Below, piece by piece: positions 1 to 7,479 of a stretch of 64,000 nt of DNA; within the stretch, counting starts at the first letter, position 1; each line of letters begins with the position of its first letter. The notes beneath the pieces were generated by a model, which was not told the DNA's origin, made no database searches, and saw only the letters and a list, made by a program, of their open reading frames with translations. This DNA comes from Streptomyces sp. YPW6 (GTDB lineage Bacteria > Actinomycetota > Actinomycetes > Streptomycetales > Streptomycetaceae), in assembly GCF_018866325.1 (NCBI RefSeq), contig NZ_CP076457.1, positions 1,833,001-1,897,000 of the forward strand, given 5' to 3'. Position numbers and translations under genes: made by a program.

Positions 1-730
1 CGGTGACCAGGTTGATGACGCCCTTGGGCAGACCGGCCTCCTCCAGGAGCTGCATCAGCAGCACGGCGGCGTGGGTCTGGGTCGGGGACGGCTTCCACAC
101 CACGACGTTGCCCATGAGGGCGGGCGCGGTCGGGAGGTTGCCCGCGATGGCCGTGAAGTTGAACGGCGTGATCGCGTAGACGAAGCCCTCCAGCGGGCGG
201 TGGTCCATGCGGTTCCACACGCCCGGGGAATTGGCCGGGGGCTGCTCGGCGAGGATCTGGCGCGCGTAGTGCACGTTGAAGCGCCAGAAGTCGATCAGCT
301 CGCAGGGGGTGTCGATCTCGGCCTGCTGCGCGGTCTTGGACTGGCCGAGCATGGTGGAGGCGGCCAGCGTCTCGCGCCAGGGGCCCGACAGCAGCTCGGC
401 GGCGCGCAGGATGATCGCGGCGCGGTCGTCGAAGGACATCGCGCGCCAGGCCGGGGCGGCGGCCAGGGCCGCGTCGATGGCGTCTTGGGCGTCCTGCTCG
501 GTGGCCCCGGCGAAGGTGCCGATGACGGCCTTGTGGTTGTGCGGCTGTACGACGTTGACCCGCTCGCCGCCGCCCATCCGCTTCTCGCCGCCGATGGTCA
601 TCGGCAGGTCGATCGGGTTGTCGGCGAGTTCCTTGAGCTTCACCTCCAGGCGGGCGCGCTCCGGGGAGCCCGGCGCGTAGGAGTGGACCGGCTCGTTGAC
701 CGGCGCGGGGACCTGGGTGACGGCGTCCAT
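1..730 (-). CDS. pruA: 1-pyrroline-5-carboxylate dehydrogenase, N-terminal part (runs off the window)
   Basis: Oxidises glutamate-5-semialdehyde/P5C to glutamate with NAD+, the second step of proline catabolism in the cytoplasm. About 243 N-terminal residues are visible, beginning MDAVTQVPAPVNEPV and including a segment typical of this aldehyde dehydrogenase family (FVYAITPFNFTAIAGNLPTA, then GNVVVWKPSPTQ, part of the NAD-binding fold). The catalytic cysteine and C-terminus lie beyond base 1. The ATG at 730 is preceded by AAGGAG about 11 bases upstream. It follows the proline dehydrogenase gene by 53 bases on the same strand, so the two very likely form one operon. Family identity is secure; only the truncation limits the description. 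Confidence 0.93.
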   Translation of the reverse strand, partial: MDAVTQVPAPVNEPVHSYAPGSPERARLEVKLKELADNPIDLPMTIGGEKRMGGGERVNVVQPHNHKAVIGTFAGATEQDAQDAIDAALAAAPAWRAMSFDDRAAIILRAAELLSGPWRETLAASTMLGQSKTAQQAEIDTPCELIDFWRFNVHYARQILAEQPPANSPGVWNRMDHRPLEGFVYAITPFNFTAIAGNLPTAPALMGNVVVWKPSPTQTHAAVLLMQLLEEAGLPKGVINLVT

Positions 731-783
731 GAGTGCCTTGTCTCCTTGATGTCGGCGGGGATGTGGGTCGGCCCGGGGGCCGC

Positions 784-1710
784 TCAGCCCTTGGTGAGGA
801 TCGAGCGGCCGAAGAACAGCAGGTTGGCCGGCTTCTCCGCGAGGCGGCGCATGAAGTATCCGTACCAGTCGGTGCCGTACGCCGTGTAGACGCGCATCCG
901 GTGGCCCTCGGCCGCGAGCCGGACGTGCTCGTCGCTGCGGATGCCGTACAGCATCTGGAACTCGTACTCGTCCAGTTTGCGCCCGGCCCGGCGGCCCAGC
1001 TCCTGGGCGATGGCGATGAGACGGGGATCGTGCGACCCGATCATCGGGTAGCCCTCTCCCTCCATCAGGATGCGGGTGATACGGACGTACGCCTTGTCGA
1101 TCTCGGCCTTGTCCTGGTACGCGACGGAGGCGGGCTCCTTGTAGGCGCCCTTCACGATGCGGACGCGGCTGCCGGCCTCGGCCAGGCGGCGGGCGTCGTC
1201 CTCGGTGCGGAAGAGATAGGACTGGATGACGCAGCCGGTCTGCGGGAAGTCCTTCCGCAGCTCCTCGTGGATGGCGAACATCGAGTCGAGGGTGGTGTGG
1301 TCCTCGGCGTCCAGCGTGACCGTGGTGCCGATGGCGGCGGCCGCCTCGACGACCGGGCGGACGTTGGCGAGGGCCAGCTCGTGCCCGTTCTCCAGCGCCT
1401 GGCCGAACATCGACAGCTTGACGGACATCTCGGCGCGCGGGCCCAGGTCCAGGGCCTTCAGGCGCTCGATGAGCTCCAGATAGGCGTCGCGGGCGGCCTC
1501 GGCCTGCGCGGGGGTGGTGATGTCCTCGCCGACGACGTCGAGCGTGACCTCCAGGCCCTTGTCCGCGGCGTCCTCGACGATCGGGACGACCTGGTCGACG
1601 GTCTCGCCGGCGATGAAGCGGTCGACGACCTGCTTGGTGCCGGGCGCGGCCGAGATGAACCGGCGCATCTTGTCGCTGCGCGATGCGGCGAGAATCACGG
1701 GACCCAGCAC
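784..1710 (-). CDS. proline dehydrogenase (monofunctional)
   Basis: FAD-dependent oxidation of proline to P5C, the first step of proline use, supplying the product to the downstream pruA. The 308-residue protein begins VLGPVILAASRSDKMRRFI and is a PRODH TIM barrel. The C-terminal part (FQMLYGIRSDEHVRLAAEGHR, then RVYTAYGTDWYGYFMRRLAEKPAN) carries the family's substrate-binding YxxRRxxE-like pattern as YFMRRLAE. The GTG at 1710 is chosen because GGAGGT sits about 5 bases upstream; the reading frame stays open further but without a ribosome site. Single-domain PRODH separate from pruA is normal for actinobacteria. Confidence 0.92.
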   Translation of the reverse strand: MLGPVILAASRSDKMRRFISAAPGTKQVVDRFIAGETVDQVVPIVEDAADKGLEVTLDVVGEDITTPAQAEAARDAYLELIERLKALDLGPRAEMSVKLSMFGQALENGHELALANVRPVVEAAAAIGTTVTLDAEDHTTLDSMFAIHEELRKDFPQTGCVIQSYLFRTEDDARRLAEAGSRVRIVKGAYKEPASVAYQDKAEIDKAYVRITRILMEGEGYPMIGSHDPRLIAIAQELGRRAGRKLDEYEFQMLYGIRSDEHVRLAAEGHRMRVYTAYGTDWYGYFMRRLAEKPANLLFFGRSILTKG

Positions 1711-1886
1711 GGGGTACCTCCACGAATGTACGGACGAGGCGTCGTAACGGTACGAACATGAACGAACCGGTACGGCACGGATAACCACTCTGAAATCTAG
1801 GTACCCCGTGCACGCTGTGCCATCGACACCTGTCACGCATCCGTGGCCGCCATCTCAGACATCTGTATGAGGAAGGCCGCGCGGGG
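1711..1886. promoter_or_regulatory. divergent control region between proline operon and PucR-type regulator
   Basis: About 176 bases separate the divergent starts. The stretch 1725-1780 repeats the pentamer GTACG several times, with two copies of CGGTACG about 20 bases apart, which could be regulator half-sites. No promoter hexamers stand out. Proline-operon regulators of this kind are usually encoded divergently and act here; that is inference. Confidence 0.35.
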
Positions 1887-3049
1887 GTGCAGAATGGCGG
1901 GGTGACAGGCGATTACCAGGAACTGGTCGACGAGATCTCGTCCCTCCTCGACGCCCCGGCCACCCTGGAGAACCGGGACTTCGGCCTCGTCGCCTTCGGG
2001 GCCCACGACAGCGACGACGACAGCGCCATGGACCCGGTCCGCACCCGCTCGATCCTGACCCGCCGCTCCACCCCCGCCGTCCGCGCCTGGTTCGAGGGGT
2101 TCGGCATCACCCGGGCCACCGGACCCGTCCGGATCCCCGCCGCGCCCGAGGCCGGGGTGTTCCGGGACCGCATCTGCCTTCCGGTACGCCATCGGGGTGT
2201 CGTCCTCGGTTACGTCTGGCTGCTCGACGCGGATCCGGGCCCGGCACCGGAGCAGCTGACCGCCGCGATGGAGGTGGCCGCCCGTATCGGGGCGCTGCTC
2301 TTCGACGAGGCGCGGGCGGGCGCGGACCTCTCACGGGAATTCGGCGCGGTGCTCACGGCGGGCCCCGGCCGGCAGCACGACACCGCGGTCGCCGCGCTGG
2401 GCGAGGCTCTGGGCCGGGACGCGGAGGGACTGCACGCGGTGGTGTGCGTGACGCCGTGGTCCGACGACACGCCGTCGGTACGGGGCGTGGCGTCGGCGGC
2501 TGCGCTGGCGGCGGTGCCCGCGCCGGGGCGGCCGCGCCCCTGTCGCTGGCGGCGCTCGTGCGGCTGCGCTCGCCGGACCGCCTGGACCCGGCGCTGAGCG
2601 CCGCGGACCGGCTGCGGGCGGGCTCGGACCCGGCCGCCACCGGAGGGATCTCCACGCCGCGCCGGGGCCTGGACCGGCTGACGGTCTCCTGGCGCGAGGC
2701 CACGGCGGCGGCCCGCGCGGCCCGCGCCGAACCCCGTCTCGGCCCGGTCGCCCGCTGGTCCGCGATCGGCCCGTACCGGCTGCTCACCGCCCTCCCGGGC
2801 ACCGGGGCCGATCCCGGGGACCCGGCGGTCGCCGCCCTGCTGGTCCCGGTGCACCGGGAGCTGGCGCACACCGCCGAGGTCTTCCTGGACTGCGCGGGCC
2901 AGGCGAGCCGGACGGCCGCCGCCCTGGGCATCCACCGCCAGACGCTCTACTACCGGCTCTCCCGCATCCAGCAGATCACCGGCCTCGACCTGAACGACGG
3001 GGAGGACCGGCTGCTGCTCCACATGGCGGTGAAACGGGCCCGGCTGTGA
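1887..3049 (+). pseudogene. PucR/CdaR-type helix-turn-helix regulator, frame broken near 2500-2545
   Basis: Probably the activator of the divergent proline genes. The first frame gives [20 protein letters not shown] and a good N-terminal sensory half up to about ...[11 protein letters not shown], then turns into arginine-rich nonsense and stops at 2597. The rest of the protein ([19 protein letters not shown] onward) continues in another frame to 3049 and ends with the PucR-type helix-turn-helix ([20 protein letters not shown]). The two halves fit end to end if one base is missing between about 2500 and 2545, a very GC-rich run. Either the gene is inactivated or this is a sequence error. GTG 1887 has GAGGAAGG 10 bases upstream; GTG 1902 is an alternative start. 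Confidence 0.75.
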
Positions 3050-3055
3050 CACGGG

Positions 3056-3309
3056 CAGGCCGTCGGGACCAGGGGGTGACGCGCCTCTTCCCGGGGCACG
3101 GGTCCACGTCTCTCCGGGACGACGGATTCACGATGCGTCGGGGCAGGTTGAGGCCGCTCCCGGTGGACGGGTTCTCGTCTTCTCAGGGTGGCGGGCCGAG
3201 GCCCCTTCGTGGAGTCGGGTGCACGCCTCTCCCGGATGACGGGTCCGCATCCAGCGCGGGCCGCCGCGGCGGCCCGCGCACAGGGCCCGCACGCCCGCCT
3301 CGACGGGTC
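3056..3309. repeat. diverged tandem repeats between convergent genes
   Basis: The gap between the regulator stop and the next gene on the other strand holds imperfect copies of a roughly 45-base unit. The clearest pair is around 3100-3135 and 3213-3248 (cores CACGTCTCTCCGGGACGACG and CACGCCTCTCCCGGATGACG), with a weaker copy around 3160-3195. It looks like a decayed minisatellite. Confidence 0.55.
3254..3279. terminator. 26-base perfect palindrome between convergent genes
   Basis: Bases 3254-3266 are the exact reverse complement of 3267-3279 (centre GCCGCGGC). It lies between a plus-strand and a minus-strand gene end, so a bidirectional hairpin terminator is the likely role, although no U-tract follows. 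Confidence 0.55.
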
Positions 3310-3840
3310 TCACAACGGCCCGTCGCCGTCCGCCGGTTCGGGGAAGGGACGGTCGCCGGCCACGGCGGCGAGCACGAACGGCGCGTCCCCGTCGCCGTGG
3401 CCGGCGATCAGTGCGACCCACCGGCCGCCGGGGTCGAGAGGGCCCCAGACCTCCAGGTCTCCGTACAGGTCCTGCGCGAACAGCGCCTCGAACAGCGGCT
3501 CGACCGGCAGACCGGCCTGCCGGCGCAGCAGCGGCCCGTCCAGCCGCAGCCTGCGGTGCGGTCCCCAGCGCGCGTCCAACGCCCGTGCCAGCCCGGCGAG
3601 ATGGGAGGCCGCTGCCTCCTCCGCGTCGTTCCACTCCGGGGCGTAGACACCGGTGAGCGGGTCGCCCTCCCAGAGCGGCACGATCCGGAAGCCCGCCCCG
3701 GCGGTGGCCGTCCACTCGCCGGTGACCGGGTCGCCCTCGGCGGCGAAGGGGCCGTCGGCCGGCAGGGGAGCGACGAGCAGTTCCGCCGCCTCGGCCGCCG
3801 CACGGTCCGTGTCGAAGGGCTCACCCGCCCGGGAGGTCAC
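3310..3840 (-). CDS. unknown protein coupled to the immunity gene
   Basis: A 176-residue acidic protein starting VTSRAGEPFDTDRAAAEAAE. I recognise no domain. It has tryptophans in short aromatic motifs (FRIVPLWEGDP, GVYAPEWNDAEEA, LEVWGPLDPGGRWVALI), no signal peptide and no membrane helix. Its GTG overlaps the stop of the upstream Imm52-like gene by four bases (GTGA), so it is translationally coupled and probably belongs to the toxin module. A second immunity or accessory factor is a reasonable guess, based on position only. Confidence 0.7.
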   Translation of the reverse strand: MTSRAGEPFDTDRAAAEAAELLVAPLPADGPFAAEGDPVTGEWTATAGAGFRIVPLWEGDPLTGVYAPEWNDAEEAAASHLAGLARALDARWGPHRRLRLDGPLLRRQAGLPVEPLFEALFAQDLYGDLEVWGPLDPGGRWVALIAGHGDGDAPFVLAAVAGDRPFPEPADGDGPL

Positions 3841-4535
3841 AGCACCGCCCGGTCCATCGGACGGGGCAGCGGCGCCAGGGCGCCCGCCTCGCGGAGCCGT
3901 TCGTACACCCGCACCACGGTCGCGCTGTCGCCCGGGGCGGCGATGCTCAGGAGTTCCCCACCGCCGGGCAGCGGTTCGCGGACGGTCTCCAGGCCGTCGG
4001 GGACGAGGGCGGCGCGGGCCGGGGAGAGATAGCCGGTGCGGCCGACGACGGGGTCGCCGACGGAGTAGCCGGCGTCGTCCTCCAGCGCGTCCAGCACGTC
4101 GTCGTCGCTCACATCGCCGAAGTCCGGCTCCCACACCCGGGCGACGAGGGCGAGCAGGGCCTCCTCGGGCACCACGGCCTCGTCCGGGGCGTGCAGGATG
4201 ATCGCGAGCGACTGGAGCAGGAACTCCGGCGCACCCCCGGCCAGTCCGCTGACCTCGGCCTGCCAGCCGGGCGCGCCGGTGCCGACGAGCCGCAGCCCGG
4301 TCCCGGTGAGGTCCGACCAGTCGGTCGCGCTCTGGGCGGTGCGGAGCGCGCCGAGCAGGGCGTCCCGGTCGGCGGTGAAGGCGGTGGCGGGCCCATTCCC
4401 GTGGACCTGGCTCCACACGTCGGCCGCCTGCGGGACCAGTTCGGCGATCCCGTCGAGGGTCCGCAGCCACCTGTCGGCGACCGCCTCGACCGGCTCCGGC
4501 CGGGGACCCCAGAAGCCCCGCACCACACGTCGCAT
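3837..4535 (-). CDS. Imm52-like immunity protein
   Basis: Predicted antidote to the toxin encoded immediately upstream. The 232-residue protein starts MRRVVRGFWGPRPEPVEAVADRW. The GxWGPRPE opening followed by an amphipathic helix and a WSQVHGNG segment resembles the Imm52 family as I remember it; Imm52 is reported beside toxins with Tox-REase-5 ends, which matches the neighbour. It has no signal or membrane helix, so it would act in the cytoplasm. The ATG at 4535 is favoured over in-frame codons further upstream because GGAGGAGA lies about 5 bases before it. It starts about 116 bases after the toxin stop. Confidence 0.65.
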   Translation of the reverse strand: MRRVVRGFWGPRPEPVEAVADRWLRTLDGIAELVPQAADVWSQVHGNGPATAFTADRDALLGALRTAQSATDWSDLTGTGLRLVGTGAPGWQAEVSGLAGGAPEFLLQSLAIILHAPDEAVVPEEALLALVARVWEPDFGDVSDDDVLDALEDDAGYSVGDPVVGRTGYLSPARAALVPDGLETVREPLPGGGELLSIAAPGDSATVVRVYERLREAGALAPLPRPMDRAVL

Positions 4536-4651
4536 GCTCGTCTCTCCTCCGTCGGCCTGCCCGCTGCACGCGGCTCCCCCGGCCGTCCGGCGGCCGGGGA
4601 TCACCACGCGTTGCAGGCTACTCGGCCCGGAGCCCCCGGGCCGGGCAACCG

Positions 4652-7273
4652 CTACTCGTCGAAGGCTTCCGGATTCCTGGTGCTGTCGCCCTGGTGGGGC
4701 TTGGTGTGCACCACCCTGACCGGCAGCCCCTCCTCACGGAACGCCTTGCGGGCCGCCTTGGCCACGTCCGGGTCGGAGAAGTGCCACTCCACACTCCGGC
4801 CGCCGGACGCCTCGACCTGCGCGCGGGCCTCGGTGACGAACCTGTCCTTGCCGGACGGGGTGAGGGTGCCGCTGTCGGTCTTGGACAGATAGCTGCCGTA
4901 ACCGTTCTTGGCCTCCAGGAACGTCTGCCGGGACGCGTCCCAACCGTCGTACTCCACCGCCGGCTTGCCCTCACGCGGATGCGGGACGACGTACTCCTGG
5001 CCCCTGTTCGTGCCGGTGATCTGCTCCTGGTAGCGCAGCCAGGACTCGTTCTTCCAGTTCGGCGCGGGGTTGCGGTCCCGGCTCGCCCAGTAGCCGTCGC
5101 CCCCGTCGGCGTCGCCGAGCGTACGGTCCCTGAGGTCGTCGGCCCACGACGGCGGGTTGTAGTTGCGCGGGTCGGAGGTGTCGTTGCGCTGCGGCTCGGG
5201 GTACGTCTTCTTGTCCGCCTCCGCCTTGCGCGCCCGCTCCGGTTCCTCCAGGCGCTTCTGCTCCAGGTGCGCCCGGCGTTCCGCCGCCCGCGCCTCCTCG
5301 GCCGCCTGCTTGGCCGCCTCGTCGCAGCCGCCCTCGGCGAGGACGACCCGGCCCGGCGGGCCGCCCGCCAGCACTCCGGTGCCCGTGCCCGGCACACCGC
5401 CGAAGCCTCCTCCGCCGTACGGCACCCTCGGCGGGCCGCCCGCGATCGCGCAGCCGGTCCGGCGCGCCGCGTCCTCGGCGCTGTCCGCCGCCTCGTCGGC
5501 CTCCCTCGCCGCCCGGCGCACACCGTCGAGATCGCCCGCTTCCGCGGCCTGCCGGGCTCGGCGGGCGGCGGCGCTCGCGTCGCCCGCCGCGTCCGCCAGC
5601 TCGGACGCCACCTTGCCGACCTTGCCGAGCTTTCCGGTCTTGCCGACGACCTTCGCGACGTTGTAGCCGGGGATGAACAGCGAGCCGACGTTCCAGATCA
5701 CATCGGTGACGGCCCGGGTCTTCTCACCGTTGTTCCAGCGCTCACGGACCTCGTCGCCGACGAAGATGTCGTCGCCGACGGTGATCACGGTGTTGACGGA
5801 GGCCCCGCCCCAGTCCCACAGGGCGCCCAGGTAGTCGCCGTCGGCCCACTTGTCGCCCGCGCCCGAGGAGTCCTGGGCCCACTGGTCGCCGAGCTGCCGG
5901 CCGTAGTTGACCAGGCCCGACCAGGTCTCCGGCTTGAACAGGTCGACGATTCCGGTGATGTCGCCCCAGATCCCGTCGACCACGATGCCCTTGACGACCT
6001 GGGTCGTCCGGTCCCAGGCGCAGCCGAAGAAGCCCCAGCCGCCGCAGTCCTCCTGCTCCTCCGCCTGCTCGCCGCCCTCGTCCCCGCCGCCGTCGTCCGA
6101 CGCCTGTACGTCGTAGGCGGCCTCGGGCTCCTCGTTGTCCTCGGGGTAGGTGTCCTCCCCCGTGCCGGGGCGCCCGTCGTCGGGGCCTCCGGTGCCACCG
6201 GAGGAGTCGGCGCCTGCGGCGCCCTGGGTGCCCTCGGAGCCGCCGGTGCCGCCAGGACCACCCGTGCCCTCGGAGCCGCCGCTGCCGCCCGGACCACCCG
6301 TGCCCTCGGAGCCGCCGCTGCCGCCCGGACCACCCGTGCCCTCGGAGCCGCCGCTGCCGCCCGGACCACCCGTGCCCTCGGAGCCGCCGGCGCCCTCGCT
6401 GCCACCGGTTCCGCCCGTGCTCTCGGTGCCGCCCGTACCGCCGGTGCCACCCGTACCGCCCGTCGCGTCGCCGCCGGCCGTGCCGCCCGTGGTGGAGCCT
6501 CCGGTGGTGGTCGAACCACCGTCGGCGGCACTGCCCTCGGCTCCGCCGTCCGCGCCGCCGTCCGGGCTCCCCGACGTCCCTCCGTCCACGCCGCCGCCCG
6601 GGTCGTCGCCCGCCACCGTGTCGCTGCCGCCGGGCGAGACCGGGCACGAGCTGCCCGTCAGCGAGCAGATCGCCGACTGGAGCCCCTCCGTGATCCGGCC
6701 GCCCAGGCCGCCCACTGTCAGCGCGCCGATCAGCGCGACGACGATCAGGACCAGGCCCAGGTACTCCAGCGCGGACTGCCCTCGGTCCCGGCGCCAGGTG
6801 ATCATGTGCGGGAGCGAGAACGTCGGCGGCTCCCCGCGCTCCCGGGGCGGCAGCAGGAACCACGCGCGGCTCTGCGGACGGCGCAGCAGCACCAGGATGA
6901 GGACGGGCAGCACCAGCTGCGTGAACCCGTCCGGAGACCCGTCCGCCAGGTTGCCGAGCCCGCCGACGATCAGCCAGATCTGGACGGCGACGACGCCCCA
7001 CAGCACGCGCCTGCCGCCCGTGCGCAGGTGCCGGGCCAGCAGGGCGCCGAGCACCCCGGGAGCGGAGGCGTACAGGAGGATGCCGAGCACCTGGGCGCCC
7101 ATGGCGTCGGCGGCGAGCGCGGAGCCGGAGAGGCCGACCGCGCCGAGAACCGTCGCACCGAGCAGGACCAGGAGCAGCACCCGGACCAGGGCGATCGGGC
7201 CCGGGAGGTCACGCCGGGGTGCGGCGGCCGGAGCCGGGCCTCCCGCTACGGGTATGCCACCGACAGCAGACAT
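4652..7273 (-). CDS. polymorphic toxin: four-helix membrane anchor, Flp-pilin-like segment, repeat linker, Tox-REase-5-like nuclease end
   Basis: An 873-residue modular protein, start MSAVGGIPVAGG at ATG 7273. Residues about 25-130 hold four hydrophobic helices. Residues 161-190 (RRDRGQSALEYLG then LVLIVVALIGAL) look like a Flp/type IV prepilin signal with Gly165 before the cut and Glu170 at +5. A Gly/Ser/Thr/Pro/Glu linker follows (about 211-385, with 12-residue repeats), then a middle region of short helices with an Ala/Arg/Glu-rich stretch. The last 130 residues hold YQEQITG, Asp776 in EYDG and Glu787/Lys789 in FLEAK, a PD-(D/E)xK-type nuclease arrangement like Tox-REase-5. It likely damages nucleic acid in rival cells. 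The immunity candidate is next downstream. An alternative internal start at MITW has no ribosome site. Confidence 0.8.
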   Translation of the reverse strand: MSAVGGIPVAGGPAPAAAPRRDLPGPIALVRVLLLVLLGATVLGAVGLSGSALAADAMGAQVLGILLYASAPGVLGALLARHLRTGGRRVLWGVVAVQIWLIVGGLGNLADGSPDGFTQLVLPVLILVLLRRPQSRAWFLLPPRERGEPPTFSLPHMITWRRDRGQSALEYLGLVLIVVALIGALTVGGLGGRITEGLQSAICSLTGSSCPVSPGGSDTVAGDDPGGGVDGGTSGSPDGGADGGAEGSAADGGSTTTGGSTTGGTAGGDATGGTGGTGGTGGTESTGGTGGSEGAGGSEGTGGPGGSGGSEGTGGPGGSGGSEGTGGPGGSGGSEGTGGPGGTGGSEGTQGAAGADSSGGTGGPDDGRPGTGEDTYPEDNEEPEAAYDVQASDDGGGDEGGEQAEEQEDCGGWGFFGCAWDRTTQVVKGIVVDGIWGDITGIVDLFKPETWSGLVNYGRQLGDQWAQDSSGAGDKWADGDYLGALWDWGGASVNTVITVGDDIFVGDEVRERWNNGEKTRAVTDVIWNVGSLFIPGYNVAKVVGKTGKLGKVGKVASELADAAGDASAAARRARQAAEAGDLDGVRRAAREADEAADSAEDAARRTGCAIAGGPPRVPYGGGGFGGVPGTGTGVLAGGPPGRVVLAEGGCDEAAKQAAEEARAAERRAHLEQKRLEEPERARKAEADKKTYPEPQRNDTSDPRNYNPPSWADDLRDRTLGDADGGDGYWASRDRNPAPNWKNESWLRYQEQITGTNRGQEYVVPHPREGKPAVEYDGWDASRQTFLEAKNGYGSYLSKTDSGTLTPSGKDRFVTEARAQVEASGGRSVEWHFSDPDVAKAARKAFREEGLPVRVVHTKPHQGDSTRNPEAFDE
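6261..6390 (-). repeat. 36-base tandem repeat inside the toxin linker
   Basis: The unit starting CCCGTGCCCTCGGAGCCGCC on the plus strand recurs at 6261, 6297 and 6333 with a fourth, partial copy from 6369. It encodes repeats of GGSEGTGGPGGS. The first three copies are identical at base level, so the array is young or still being homogenised. Confidence 0.9.
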
Positions 7274-7401
7274 ACGTGATCCGACCCCCGGTGCCCATGA
7301 GTGACATGACAACCGGTCACCCTAGGGTCGGGGATCTCGCGCGTCGTGGGCCCCAGGGCCCAACTCCGGGCCCATCGGGGCGGGTCCGCCCCGGAAAAGA
7401 C

Positions 7402-7440
7402 GGCTGCCGGGCGCTCCCGCGGAGGGGGCGCCCGGCAGCC
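7402..7440 (-). terminator. terminator after serA
   Basis: A perfect 13-base inverted repeat (GGCTGCCGGGCGC at 7402-7414, complement at 7428-7440) with a 13-base loop lies about 30 bases beyond the serA stop. No U-run follows, as is usual in Streptomyces. Confidence 0.8.
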
Positions 7441-7455
7441 GGGGTCGTACAGGCG

Positions 7456-7479
7456 GTCAGTCGGTCAGTCGGTCAGTCG
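7456..7479 (-). repeat. three 8-base repeats spanning the serA stop codon
   Basis: GTCAGTCG occurs three times in a row on the plus strand. The copy nearest the gene contains the last codon and TGA of serA; the others repeat that 3' end downstream. Confidence 0.85.

Noticed and set aside
6261..6390. 36-base regular repeats as a CRISPR array
   Set aside because: The copies are contiguous with no spacers and lie in frame inside a coding linker.
6780..6800. Internal start of the toxin at MITWRRDRGQSALEYLG
   Set aside because: It would give a typical pilin-like start, but no ribosome site precedes it and the upstream frame is continuous and hydrophobic in a regular pattern.
4694..7279. 861-residue open frame opposite the toxin gene
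   Set aside because: Long open frames on both strands are expected at this GC content. It is the mirror of the toxin frame and has no family features.
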